A stretch of DNA of 9,964 nucleotides, from the NCBI GenBank assembly GCA_030730545.1, contig JANQUX010000078.1, positions 1 through 9,964 of the forward strand. Reading direction: 5' to 3'. Position 1 is the first letter of the stretch. Every line of letters starts with the position of its first letter. Below, in pieces: positions 1 to 7,435 of the stretch. This stretch comes from Maribacter sp. (GTDB taxonomy: Bacteria > Bacteroidota > Bacteroidia > Flavobacteriales > Flavobacteriaceae). Both the position numbers and the translations under genes were made by a program. The notes beneath the pieces were generated by a model, which worked only from the letters and a program-made list of their open reading frames with translations, did no database searches and was not told the origin of the DNA.

Positions 1-357
1 GCATTGATCGGATTCTTATGGTATAATGCTTTCCCGGCTCAAGTATTTATGGGCGATACAGGTAGTTTAACCATAGGTGGTGTAATTGCAGTTATCGCAA
101 TTATAGTACGTAAAGAATTATTGATACCCGTGTTATGCGGAATCTTCTTTGCCGAGTCACTTTCAGTAATGATGCAAGTAGGATATTTCAAATACACAAA
201 GAAAAAATTTGGAGAGGGCAGACGTATTTTTTTAATGTCGCCATTACATCACCATTATCAGAAAATGGGATATCATGAGAGTAAGATCGTAACCCGTTTC
301 TGGATTGTAGGAATACTATTGGCAATATTAACTGTAGTGACCTTAAAAATTAGATAA
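1..357 (+). CDS. mraY: MraY, phospho-N-acetylmuramoyl-pentapeptide transferase (3' part only)
   Basis: Integral membrane enzyme that transfers phospho-MurNAc-pentapeptide from UDP to undecaprenyl phosphate, forming lipid I on the inner face of the cytoplasmic membrane. Only the last 118 codons or so are present; the reading frame is open to the left edge, so the start lies outside. Two family hallmarks are visible. FMGDTGS (bases 46-66) holds an aspartate conserved in the active site, and [11 protein letters not shown] (from base 241) is the cytoplasmic histidine loop. Hydrophobic stretches around bases 70-150 and 295-345 fit the last membrane helices, and the protein ends shortly after the final helix, as usual. 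Its TAA stop (355-357) shares one base with the murD ATG, which suggests coupled translation. Identity is secure; the missing N-terminal two thirds cannot be judged. Confidence 0.97.
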   Translation, partial: ALIGFLWYNAFPAQVFMGDTGSLTIGGVIAVIAIIVRKELLIPVLCGIFFAESLSVMMQVGYFKYTKKKFGEGRRIFLMSPLHHHYQKMGYHESKIVTRFWIVGILLAILTVVTLKIR

Positions 358-1691
358 TGGCACTTTTAGTAGTACTGGGTGGAGGAGAAAGTGGCGTAGG
401 AACTGCCATTTTAGGATTGAAAAAAGGATATGATGTATTTGTATCCGATAAAGGAAAAATAAAAGAGAAGTATAAAAACGTTCTTGAACATTTTGGAATT
501 GATTGGGAAGAAGAACAGCATTCTGAAGACCGCATACTAAAAGCCGATTTGGTAATGAAGAGTCCGGGTATACCAGACAAGGTACCCTTGGTGAAACAGT
601 TGGTGGCGAAAGGTATTCCTGTAATATCAGAAATAGAATTTGCATCAAAATATACCGATGCAAAAATTATTGGTATCACGGGTAGTAATGGCAAAACAAC
701 GACTACCATGTTAACGAACCACATTATGGCAAATGCCGGATTGAAAGTGGGTATGGCTGGGAATATTGGTGATAGTTATGCGAAAATGGTTGCAGAGAAT
801 GATTTTGAGTATTACGTGCTCGAAATCAGCAGTTTTCAACTAGACGGTATAGTAGATTTTAAACCACACATTGCCGTGATTACGAATATTACACCAGATC
901 ATTTAGATCGGTATGAGTATGAGTTTGAAAACTATATCGCATCGAAATTTAGAATAGCAGAAAACCAAGACGAAAACGATTATTTGATTTATGATGCAGA
1001 TGATACAGTTTTGGTAGAATGGCTGAACAAGCACCCGGTTAAATCGAAGTTAATGCCCTTTTCGCTGAACAAAGTATTTGAACAAGGCGCATTTATAGAA
1101 CAAAACGAGATAATAATAAAAACAACAACAGACACTATTAGCATGATTAAAGACACTTTGGCCTTAGAAGGTCAGCACAATGTAAAGAACACAATGGCAG
1201 CGGCAACTATTGCAAAATTAGTTGGCATCCGTAAGGAGACGATAAGAGCCTGTGTTTCTAATTTTCAAGGGGCTCCCCACCGTTTGGAGAAGGTGTTAAA
1301 AATACATCATGTTGAATATATCAATGACTCAAAGGCAACGAACGTAAACGCTGCTTATTATGCATTAGATAGCATGAAAACCCCTACTGTATGGATCGTT
1401 GGTTGTGTAGATAAGGGCAATGAGTACATGGAGTTAATGCCTTTGGTACGTGAGAAAGTAAAAGCAATTATTTGCTTGGGAGAGGATAATGAAAAGATAA
1501 AGCATGTATTCGGTAATGCGGTGGATCTATTGGTAGAAACATTCGCAATGGAAGAAGCAGTGAAGGTTGCTTATAAAATAGCAGAACGTGGCGATACAGT
1601 TTTGTTATCACCAGCATGTGCAAGTTTCGATTTGTTTAAGAATTATGAAGATCGCGGAGATCAATTTAAGAACTGTGTAAAAAACCTATAA
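357..1691 (+). CDS. murD: MurD, UDP-N-acetylmuramoyl-L-alanine--D-glutamate ligase
   Basis: Cytoplasmic ATP-dependent Mur ligase that adds D-glutamate to UDP-MurNAc-L-Ala. At 444 aa it has the normal family length. The N-terminal Rossmann-like domain (about 1-95) starts with LGGGESGVGTA. The central ATPase domain carries the P-loop GITGSNGKTTTT (106-117), the NITPDHLDRY motif (177-186) with its conserved His182, and Lys197 in ASKFRI, which matches the lysine carbamylated in known MurD enzymes. The C-terminal domain (about 305-444) has APHRLE, NDSKATN (323-329), DKGNEY (352-357) and SPACASFDLFKNYEDRG (418-434). The SPACASFD and NDSKATN motifs are typical of MurD rather than MurC, MurE or MurF. 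The ATG overlaps the mraY stop by one base, and ftsW begins one base after the TAA. No damage or missing key residue is seen. Confidence 0.97.
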   Translation: MALLVVLGGGESGVGTAILGLKKGYDVFVSDKGKIKEKYKNVLEHFGIDWEEEQHSEDRILKADLVMKSPGIPDKVPLVKQLVAKGIPVISEIEFASKYTDAKIIGITGSNGKTTTTMLTNHIMANAGLKVGMAGNIGDSYAKMVAENDFEYYVLEISSFQLDGIVDFKPHIAVITNITPDHLDRYEYEFENYIASKFRIAENQDENDYLIYDADDTVLVEWLNKHPVKSKLMPFSLNKVFEQGAFIEQNEIIIKTTTDTISMIKDTLALEGQHNVKNTMAAATIAKLVGIRKETIRACVSNFQGAPHRLEKVLKIHHVEYINDSKATNVNAAYYALDSMKTPTVWIVGCVDKGNEYMELMPLVREKVKAIICLGEDNEKIKHVFGNAVDLLVETFAMEEAVKVAYKIAERGDTVLLSPACASFDLFKNYEDRGDQFKNCVKNL

Positions 1692-1692
1692 G

Positions 1693-2901
1693 GTGTTGAA
1701 CATATTCCAAAATATAAAAGGAGATAAAGCCATTTGGGCCATTGCGGCACTTTTGGCGTTATTTTCATTTTTGCCAGTCTATAGTGCCAGTAGTAATTTG
1801 GTATATGTAGTGGGTAACGGCACGCCAGTGGGGCACTTGGTAAAACATGCCATACTGTTGTTTTTAGGCTTTGGAATTATTTATGGAGTACATAAAATAC
1901 CGACACACTTTTTTAAAGGGCTTTCAATGATTGCCCTGCCAATAGTATTGGTATTGCTCATATTTGTTTTGGCACAAGGCACCTCTGGTGGTGGTACCAA
2001 TGATAGTCGTTGGATCCGTTTGCCATTGGTAGGTTTCGGTTTTCAGCCCTCGAATTTGGCGGCTGTAGTATTAATGATATATGTAGCACGGTATTTTTCT
2101 AAAGTAAGAGAAATCAAAATAACATTTAAAGAAAGCATATTGCCTTTATGGCTTCCAGTTTTCTTGGTGGTAGCACTTATTTTACCGGCGAACTTTTCAA
2201 CAGCTGCGATTGTATTTGCTAGGGTTATGGTGTTGTGTTTTTTAGGAGGATATCCTATGAAATACCTGTTAGGCATTGTTGGGGCGGGCATGTTGTTTCT
2301 GACCATTTTCGTATTAACGGCAAAAGCTTTTCCAGATTTATTTCCGAATAGGGTAGATACGTGGATGAGCCGTATAGATAGCTTCTCAAATCCTGAGGAT
2401 ACCGAAGGCTCCTATCAAATTGAAAGAGCAAAAATAGCGATAGCTACTGGCGGAGTAATGGGTAAAGGAGCTGGAAAAAGTGTGCAGAAGAACTTTTTAC
2501 CACAGAGTTCATCAGATTTTATTTATGCGATTATAGTGGAGGAATATGGTTTAATAGGAGGATTTATCCTCATGTTGTTTTATTTGTTTCTGCTCTTTAG
2601 AATAGTGGTAGTTGCCAATGGTTGCGCATCGGTCTTTAGTAAGTTGTTAGTGCTGGGGGTTGGTTTGCCTATTGTGTTTCAAGCATTGATAAACATGGCG
2701 GTCGCGGTAGAATTATTTCCTGTAACAGGTCAGAATTTACCATTGATCAGTAGTGGAGGAACCTCAAGTTGGATGACCTGTTTGGCGATTGGCATCATAT
2801 TAAGTGCAAGTAATAAAAGTATAGCTCAGGAGAGTGCTTCGGGCAATGATATTGATATGGACGAGACGAACCCTTTAGAGATTTTAAGTGGGCAGTTATA
2901 A
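1693..2901 (+). CDS. ftsW: FtsW, SEDS-family septal peptidoglycan glycosyltransferase
   Basis: Polytopic membrane protein that polymerises lipid II during septation together with the FtsI transpeptidase; ftsI normally lies upstream in this cluster, outside the window. The 402 aa contain about ten hydrophobic segments. SEDS marks include SRWIRL (105-110), FQPSNLA (117-123), the loop [15 protein letters not shown] (272-286) in which Asp275 aligns with the proposed catalytic aspartate, and [18 protein letters not shown] (341-358). The cytoplasmic tail (about 374-402) is short and acidic. The start is GTG at 1693, one base after the murD stop; TTG at 1696 is a nearly equal alternative, and no ATG lies nearby. 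The last 14 bases overlap murG. Where proteobacterial FtsW has PDLGT, this one has PANFST (165-170). Choosing FtsW over RodA rests mainly on the neighbours. Confidence 0.95.
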   Translation: MLNIFQNIKGDKAIWAIAALLALFSFLPVYSASSNLVYVVGNGTPVGHLVKHAILLFLGFGIIYGVHKIPTHFFKGLSMIALPIVLVLLIFVLAQGTSGGGTNDSRWIRLPLVGFGFQPSNLAAVVLMIYVARYFSKVREIKITFKESILPLWLPVFLVVALILPANFSTAAIVFARVMVLCFLGGYPMKYLLGIVGAGMLFLTIFVLTAKAFPDLFPNRVDTWMSRIDSFSNPEDTEGSYQIERAKIAIATGGVMGKGAGKSVQKNFLPQSSSDFIYAIIVEEYGLIGGFILMLFYLFLLFRIVVVANGCASVFSKLLVLGVGLPIVFQALINMAVAVELFPVTGQNLPLISSGGTSSWMTCLAIGIILSASNKSIAQESASGNDIDMDETNPLEILSGQL

Positions 2902-3976
2902 GTTCATTTTATCAGGAGGAGGTACTGGCGGACATATTTATCCGGCGATAGCCATAGCGAACGAATTGAAGAGGAGATATCCTGATGCAGAGTTTTTGTT
3001 CGTTGGCGCCAAGGATAGAATGGAGATGGAGAAAGTACCACAAGCAGGGTACAAAATAGAAGGATTGTGGATTACGGGAATTCAGCGAAAACTGACCCTT
3101 AAAAATCTACTATTTCCAATAAAATTAATAAGTAGTTTAATGAGAGCAAATAGCATCGTATCGAAGTTTAAACCACACGCCGTAATTGGTACGGGTGGTT
3201 TTGCTAGTGGTCCGTTGTTAAAAATGGCAACCGTAAAAGGGATACCATGTGTGTTGCAAGAACAAAATTCATTTGCGGGCATCACCAATAAACTATTAAA
3301 AGATAAGGTGGATAAAATCTGTGTGGCATACGATGGCATGGAGCGATTTTTTCCGAAAGATAAGATTGTAAAAACGGGTAATCCTGTACGTTCAGATTTG
3401 GTGGAATTGAAAGCTACTAAAGATGAAGTTTTACAGTATTTTGAATTGAATGCCGATAAGAAAACACTTTTAGTATTAGGTGGAAGTTTAGGCGCAAGAC
3501 GTATCAACCAATTGGTAGCTGATCATTTAGAATATTTTGAGGCATTAGGCTTACAGGTAATATGGCAATGTGGTAAAGGGTATTATGAAACCTACAAATC
3601 ACATCAGTCAGAAAATAGTAAAGTACATGCTTTTTTAAACTCGATGGATAAAGCCTATGTAGCGGCAGACTTCATTATTTCAAGAGCAGGTGCGGGTGCG
3701 GTATCAGAATTGTGTTTGGTAGGTAAACCAACATTCTTTATTCCGTCACCAGTGGTAGCAGAAGATCACCAGACTATGAATGCTTTGTCGTTGGTTGGGC
3801 ATGAGGCCGCAATTATGATTAGAGAAAAAGAGTTGGACGAAAAATTTAAATCTGAATTCGAATCGGTATTGAATTCCGTAGAAAAGCAACAAGAATTATC
3901 AAAGAATATTAAGTCATTGGCATTACCGAATGCCACTGCTGATATCTGCGATGAAATAGAAAAATTGATAAAATAA
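2888..3976 (+). CDS. murG: MurG, lipid II-forming GlcNAc transferase
   Basis: Membrane-associated GT-B glycosyltransferase that transfers GlcNAc from UDP-GlcNAc to lipid I, giving lipid II on the cytoplasmic face. At 362 aa the length is typical. The N-terminal acceptor domain opens with [12 protein letters not shown] (9-20), the first glycine-rich loop, including the conserved His16, and GTGGFASGP (101-109) follows. The C-terminal donor domain has [10 protein letters not shown] (198-207), the UDP-binding stretch [11 protein letters not shown] (265-275), and EDHQTMNA (292-299). The start is GTG at 2888, inside the end of ftsW. It is preferred because the glycine-rich loop begins at residue 9 and the next in-frame Met is residue 45, too late. 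Translation is therefore probably coupled to ftsW. murC starts one base after the TAA. Confidence 0.97.
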   Translation: MGSYKFILSGGGTGGHIYPAIAIANELKRRYPDAEFLFVGAKDRMEMEKVPQAGYKIEGLWITGIQRKLTLKNLLFPIKLISSLMRANSIVSKFKPHAVIGTGGFASGPLLKMATVKGIPCVLQEQNSFAGITNKLLKDKVDKICVAYDGMERFFPKDKIVKTGNPVRSDLVELKATKDEVLQYFELNADKKTLLVLGGSLGARRINQLVADHLEYFEALGLQVIWQCGKGYYETYKSHQSENSKVHAFLNSMDKAYVAADFIISRAGAGAVSELCLVGKPTFFIPSPVVAEDHQTMNALSLVGHEAAIMIREKELDEKFKSEFESVLNSVEKQQELSKNIKSLALPNATADICDEIEKLIK

Positions 3977-3977
3977 G

Positions 3978-5333
3978 ATGAACGTAACGCAAATACATAG
4001 GGTGTATTTTATAGGCATAGGGGGCATTGGTATGTCTGCTTTGGCGCGTTATTTTGCGTTCATAAATAAAGCGGTTGCCGGTTACGACAAAACCGAGAGT
4101 CCGCTAACGAAAGAATTGGCAAGTTCAGGTATTGATATTCACTATACAGATGATATCGATGCAGTGCCACAAGAATATAAGAATGATGCAGAACATACCT
4201 TGGTGGTGTATACACCGGCAGTACCTTCTAAACATTCAGAATATCAGTATTTTTTAAACAATGGTTTCACGATTAAAAAACGCTCAGAGGTATTAGGGTT
4301 AATAACCAAAGACTCTTTCTGCTTGGCAGTTGCGGGTACACACGGTAAAACAACGACCTCAAGTATTTTGGCGCATTTGCTTCAAGAAACAGGCGTTAAA
4401 ATGACCGCTTTTTTAGGTGGAATTTCAGAAGATTTTAATAGCAATTTCCTGTTAGAAGGAACAGAGTATTCAGTAGTAGAAGCAGATGAATTTGATCGTT
4501 CATTTATGCAGTTAACGCCTAATGTAGCCTGTGTTACTTCTATGGATGCTGATCACCTTGATATTTATGGTGATGCGCAAGAATTGGAAAGAACATTTGT
4601 TGACTTTACAAAACGCTTAAAACCGGGCGGTAAATTATTTGTTCGTAATGGTTTGCCTTTAGAAGGGTTGACCTATGGTATAGAAGACGATTCGGATTAT
4701 TGCATCCGGAACATAAAAATAGAACATGGCACCTACATATTCGATTTGGAGACCCCTGACCTCAAACTAGAAGGGGTTGAATTCAACAAACCTGGTAGAC
4801 ATAATTTGTTGAACGGTTTGGTAGCTTTCGCAATGGCGATGCAAGCAGGTTCCCCGCCGCATCGCCTTGCTGAGGCACTAGCGACATTTAAAGGTGTTCA
4901 AAGGCGTTTTTCATATCAAATTAAGAATGAAGATTTCATTTTTATTGATGATTATGCACATCATCCAACAGAAATAAATGCTGTTTTTGAAGCAGTTGCA
5001 GAAATGCATCCGAATAAAAAAGTACTGGCAATTTTTCAGCCGCATTTGTTTTCAAGAACACGAGATTTTGCCGATGCATTTGCAGAAAGTTTATCGCGGT
5101 TCGAGAATGTATTGTTGTTAGATATCTATCCGGCTAGAGAAGAACCGATTGCAGGTGTTGACTCAGCATGGTTGTTAGAAAAGATGACGAATACCAATAG
5201 AAAATTAATTTCGAAAGAACAAATCCTTTTTGAGATAAAAAAACAGAATCCAGAAGTTTTAATAACAATGGGAGCTGGAGATATAGGTTTAGAAGTTGTA
5301 AAAATAAAAAAAGAAATGTCGTATGCAGGTTAA
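3978..5333 (+). CDS. murC: MurC, UDP-N-acetylmuramate--L-alanine ligase
   Basis: Cytoplasmic ATP-dependent ligase that adds L-alanine to UDP-MurNAc, the first amino-acid step of the peptide stem. At 451 aa it has the normal length. The N-terminal Rossmann domain shows FIGIGGIGMSALA (11-23), typical of MurC/Mpl. The ATPase domain has the P-loop GTHGKTTT (120-127), EADEFDRSF (168-176) and MDADHLDIYG (189-198). The C-terminal domain has GVQRRFSYQ (306-314), DDYAHHPTEI (324-333) and FQPHLFSRT (353-361). Mpl (the peptide-recycling ligase) shares this architecture, but the position between murG and ftsQ favours MurC. The ATG lies one base after the murG stop, and the last 11 bases overlap ftsQ. No murB or ddl follows, as is usual in Bacteroidota. 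Confidence 0.96.
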   Translation: MNVTQIHRVYFIGIGGIGMSALARYFAFINKAVAGYDKTESPLTKELASSGIDIHYTDDIDAVPQEYKNDAEHTLVVYTPAVPSKHSEYQYFLNNGFTIKKRSEVLGLITKDSFCLAVAGTHGKTTTSSILAHLLQETGVKMTAFLGGISEDFNSNFLLEGTEYSVVEADEFDRSFMQLTPNVACVTSMDADHLDIYGDAQELERTFVDFTKRLKPGGKLFVRNGLPLEGLTYGIEDDSDYCIRNIKIEHGTYIFDLETPDLKLEGVEFNKPGRHNLLNGLVAFAMAMQAGSPPHRLAEALATFKGVQRRFSYQIKNEDFIFIDDYAHHPTEINAVFEAVAEMHPNKKVLAIFQPHLFSRTRDFADAFAESLSRFENVLLLDIYPAREEPIAGVDSAWLLEKMTNTNRKLISKEQILFEIKKQNPEVLITMGAGDIGLEVVKIKKEMSYAG

Positions 5334-6042
5334 TTGGAATTTTATAAAGTTAGCTGCTTTGGTTCTGGTAATCATGGGGTTATACGCGTTTTCTAATGAA
5401 AGAAATAGCGCCAAGAACGTTTCGGGAATGAAGGTTGAATTCATTGGGGATCAGAATTTGTACCTCACAGAGGGGACGGTTAATAAATTGTTAATACAAA
5501 ATTACGGTAGTCTCAAAAATGTCCCTAAAGAAAATATAGTTTTGAATACTGTAGAAAAGGCCCTTGAGGCCAATGAAATGGTAAAAAGTGCCCAAGTCTA
5601 TCTAACAATAGATGGTGAGCTAACGTCAAAAATAGTTCAACGCAAACCAATCGGACGCATAGAGGGGAATACAAAGTTTTATTTGGATGATGAAGGAAAG
5701 AGGATGCCTTTTTCAAATAATCACTCCGCAAGGGTTCCCATCATAACAGGCAATATCAGTGGTAAAAGCCTTGAGGATGTCTATGTCATATTGGAACATG
5801 TGAACAAGGATGATTTTTTTCGTGAATCGGTAATCGGTATTCATATAAAAAGTGAGAAGGAATATCAATTGCGATTAAGGCTCAACAATTTTGTTGTGAA
5901 CGTAGGTGGTATTGAAGATTTAGAGGCTAAGTTCAGCAATTTTAAGGCATTTTATGCCAAAGCGAACAAGGATCAGACCTTAGAAGATTATGCGGTAGTA
6001 AGTTTAGAATTCAATAACCAGGTGGTGTGCACTAAAATATAA
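5323..6042 (+). CDS. ftsQ: FtsQ-like division protein
   Basis: Bitopic membrane protein that links the cytoplasmic ring to periplasmic division proteins; in other bacteria it works with FtsB and FtsL. The 239 aa start with a very short cytoplasmic part, then one transmembrane helix (about 7-23), then a periplasmic region. Residues about 36-110 fit a POTRA domain (VEFIGDQNLYLTEGTV and, near its end, VYLTIDGELTSKIVQRKPIGRI). The stretch FYLDDEGKRMPFS (119-131) resembles the start of the FtsQ beta domain, where many homologues read as D-x-x-G-x-x-F. Sequence divergence is high in this family, so the call rests on architecture plus position between murC and ftsA. The ATG lies inside the 3' end of murC. 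The stop TAA is followed at once by an in-frame TAG. Confidence 0.88.
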   Translation: MQVNWNFIKLAALVLVIMGLYAFSNERNSAKNVSGMKVEFIGDQNLYLTEGTVNKLLIQNYGSLKNVPKENIVLNTVEKALEANEMVKSAQVYLTIDGELTSKIVQRKPIGRIEGNTKFYLDDEGKRMPFSNNHSARVPIITGNISGKSLEDVYVILEHVNKDDFFRESVIGIHIKSEKEYQLRLRLNNFVVNVGGIEDLEAKFSNFKAFYAKANKDQTLEDYAVVSLEFNNQVVCTKI

Positions 6043-6048
6043 TAGAAA

Positions 6049-7392
6049 ATGGAACAAACTAAATATTCAGTCGGTTTAGACATAGGAACAACGAAAATCG
6101 TTGCCATAATCGGAAAACAAAACGAATATGGTAAAATTGAGATTTTGGGTATCGGTAAGTCCAAAAGTTTAGGTGTACACAGAGGTGTAGTAAACAATAT
6201 TACACAGACTATAAAATCTATTCAACAAGCGGTCGAAGAGGCAGAAGCAAATTCTGGACTTAAAATCGGATCTGTTGTTGTAGGTATCGCCGGGCAGCAT
6301 ATTAGAAGTTTACAGCACAGCGATTACATCACCAGAAAAGATTCTGAAGAAGTAATCGGTGATGAAGATGTAGACTTACTATGTAATCAAGTGCACAAAT
6401 TGATTATGCTACCAGGTGAAGAGATTATTCATGTATTACCACAAGAGTACAAAGTTGACGGGCAAGCCGAAATTCGCGAGCCTGTTGGTATGTATGGTGG
6501 TAGGCTAGAGGCCAACTTTCATGTAGTAGTTGGTCAAGTTGTTTCTATAAAGAATGTTGGTCGTTGCATTAAAAGTGCAGGGTTAGATTTAGGAAATATT
6601 ACTCTAGAGCCTCTAGCATCATCAGATGCTGTGTTAAGTCAAGAAGAAAAAGAAGCAGGTGTAGCACTGATCGATATAGGTGGTGGTACAACTGATCTGG
6701 CAATATTCAAAGATGGTATTATTAGGCATACTGCGGTAATACCTTTCGGTGGTGGAGTCATTACTGAAGATATTAAAGAAGGTTGTTCAATTATAGAGAA
6801 ACAGGCTGAGTTGTTGAAAACCAGATTTGGTTCTGCATGGCCGGGAGAGAACAGAGATAATGAGATTGTATCTATACCAGGTTTACGTGGTAGGGAGCCA
6901 AAAGAGATTTCTTTAAAAAACCTTTCGAAAATTATTCATGCACGTGTAGTTGAGATTATAGAGCAAGTTTATGTTGAAATCAAAAATTACGGTCACGAAG
7001 AGCAAAAGAAAAAATTAATTGCAGGTATAGTGTTAACAGGTGGTGGAAGCCAGCTGAAGCATTTAAAGCAATTAGTAGAATATATAACAGGTATGGATAC
7101 TCGTATAGGGTACCCTAACGAACATTTGGCAGGTGATTCTGATGAAGAAGTCGCTAGTCCGTTATACGCAACAGCTGTTGGTCTTTTAATGAATGCCATT
7201 AAAAACCAAGAGAAGTTGAAGTTGACGCAAGAAGAAATTTTACAAGAAGTAGAGCAAGAACAAGAAGAGGAGTTGGTATACGCAGAACGTGAAACAGAAG
7301 CTATAGCACGCCCGAACCTACATAAGGAAAGAAAATCTGTTTTTGACAAGTGGTCTGAAAAGTTGAAAGAATTTTTAGATAACGCAGAGTAA
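6049..7392 (+). CDS. ftsA: FtsA, actin-like membrane tether of the Z ring
   Basis: Actin-fold ATPase that anchors FtsZ filaments to the cytoplasmic membrane and recruits later division proteins. The 447 aa show the phosphate-1 motif VGLDIGTTKIVAIIG (8-22), an SHS2/1C region at about 85-165, the phosphate-2 motif LIDIGGGTTDLAIF (207-220) and the adenosine motif VLTGGGSQLKHL (328-339). A Gln/Glu-rich spacer (about 393-416) leads to a C-terminal amphipathic helix, SVFDKWSEKLKEFLDN (430-445), with hydrophobic Val, Phe, Trp, Leu and Phe on one face; this is the expected membrane-targeting sequence. The start is ATG after an A-rich leader (TAATAGAAA), six bases after the ftsQ stop and in the same frame as ftsQ, kept apart by TAA TAG. 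It ends with TAA TAA. MreB and DnaK are ruled out by the 1C domain and the neighbours. Confidence 0.97.
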   Translation: MEQTKYSVGLDIGTTKIVAIIGKQNEYGKIEILGIGKSKSLGVHRGVVNNITQTIKSIQQAVEEAEANSGLKIGSVVVGIAGQHIRSLQHSDYITRKDSEEVIGDEDVDLLCNQVHKLIMLPGEEIIHVLPQEYKVDGQAEIREPVGMYGGRLEANFHVVVGQVVSIKNVGRCIKSAGLDLGNITLEPLASSDAVLSQEEKEAGVALIDIGGGTTDLAIFKDGIIRHTAVIPFGGGVITEDIKEGCSIIEKQAELLKTRFGSAWPGENRDNEIVSIPGLRGREPKEISLKNLSKIIHARVVEIIEQVYVEIKNYGHEEQKKKLIAGIVLTGGGSQLKHLKQLVEYITGMDTRIGYPNEHLAGDSDEEVASPLYATAVGLLMNAIKNQEKLKLTQEEILQEVEQEQEEELVYAERETEAIARPNLHKERKSVFDKWSEKLKEFLDNAE

Positions 7393-7435
7393 TAAGCATA
7401 GCATAAGAGAATACATAACCAGTAATAATTAGAAT
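7393..7435 (+). other. ftsA-ftsZ spacer with A-rich ftsZ leader
   Basis: This is the longest gap inside the cluster (43 nt). It begins with a second in-frame stop for ftsA and is rich in A and T. I see no GGAGG-like ribosome binding site before the ftsZ ATG; the bases directly upstream read AATAATTAGAAT. Bacteroidota genes are known to rely on A-rich leaders more than on Shine-Dalgarno pairing, so this is probably the translation initiation region. I could not find a TAnnTTTG promoter element or a terminator here, so ftsZ is most simply read from the upstream transcript. Confidence 0.4.

Noticed and set aside
343..724. Two overlapping - strand open frames (106 and 124 codons) inside murD
   Set aside because: Both are antisense to the murD Rossmann and P-loop region and have no recognisable protein features.
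3082..3507. 141-codon open frame on the - strand inside murG
   Set aside because: Fully antisense to conserved murG motifs, no domain or leader recognised; best explained as a shadow of codon bias.
5284..5291. TAGGTTTA as a -7 promoter element upstream of ftsQ
   Set aside because: A single-mismatch 8-mer inside a coding sequence is expected by chance, and I saw no convincing -33 partner.
5323..5333. Absence of murB and ddl between murC and ftsQ as a deletion
   Set aside because: The murC-ftsQ junction is a clean 11-bp overlap of intact genes, and this order is normal in Bacteroidota, so no loss event needs to be proposed.
7330..7435. Possible ftsZ promoter, from TTGACA-like bases near 7346 in ftsA
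   Set aside because: No TAnnTTTG -7 element follows at suitable spacing, and the bases encode the FtsA membrane-targeting helix.
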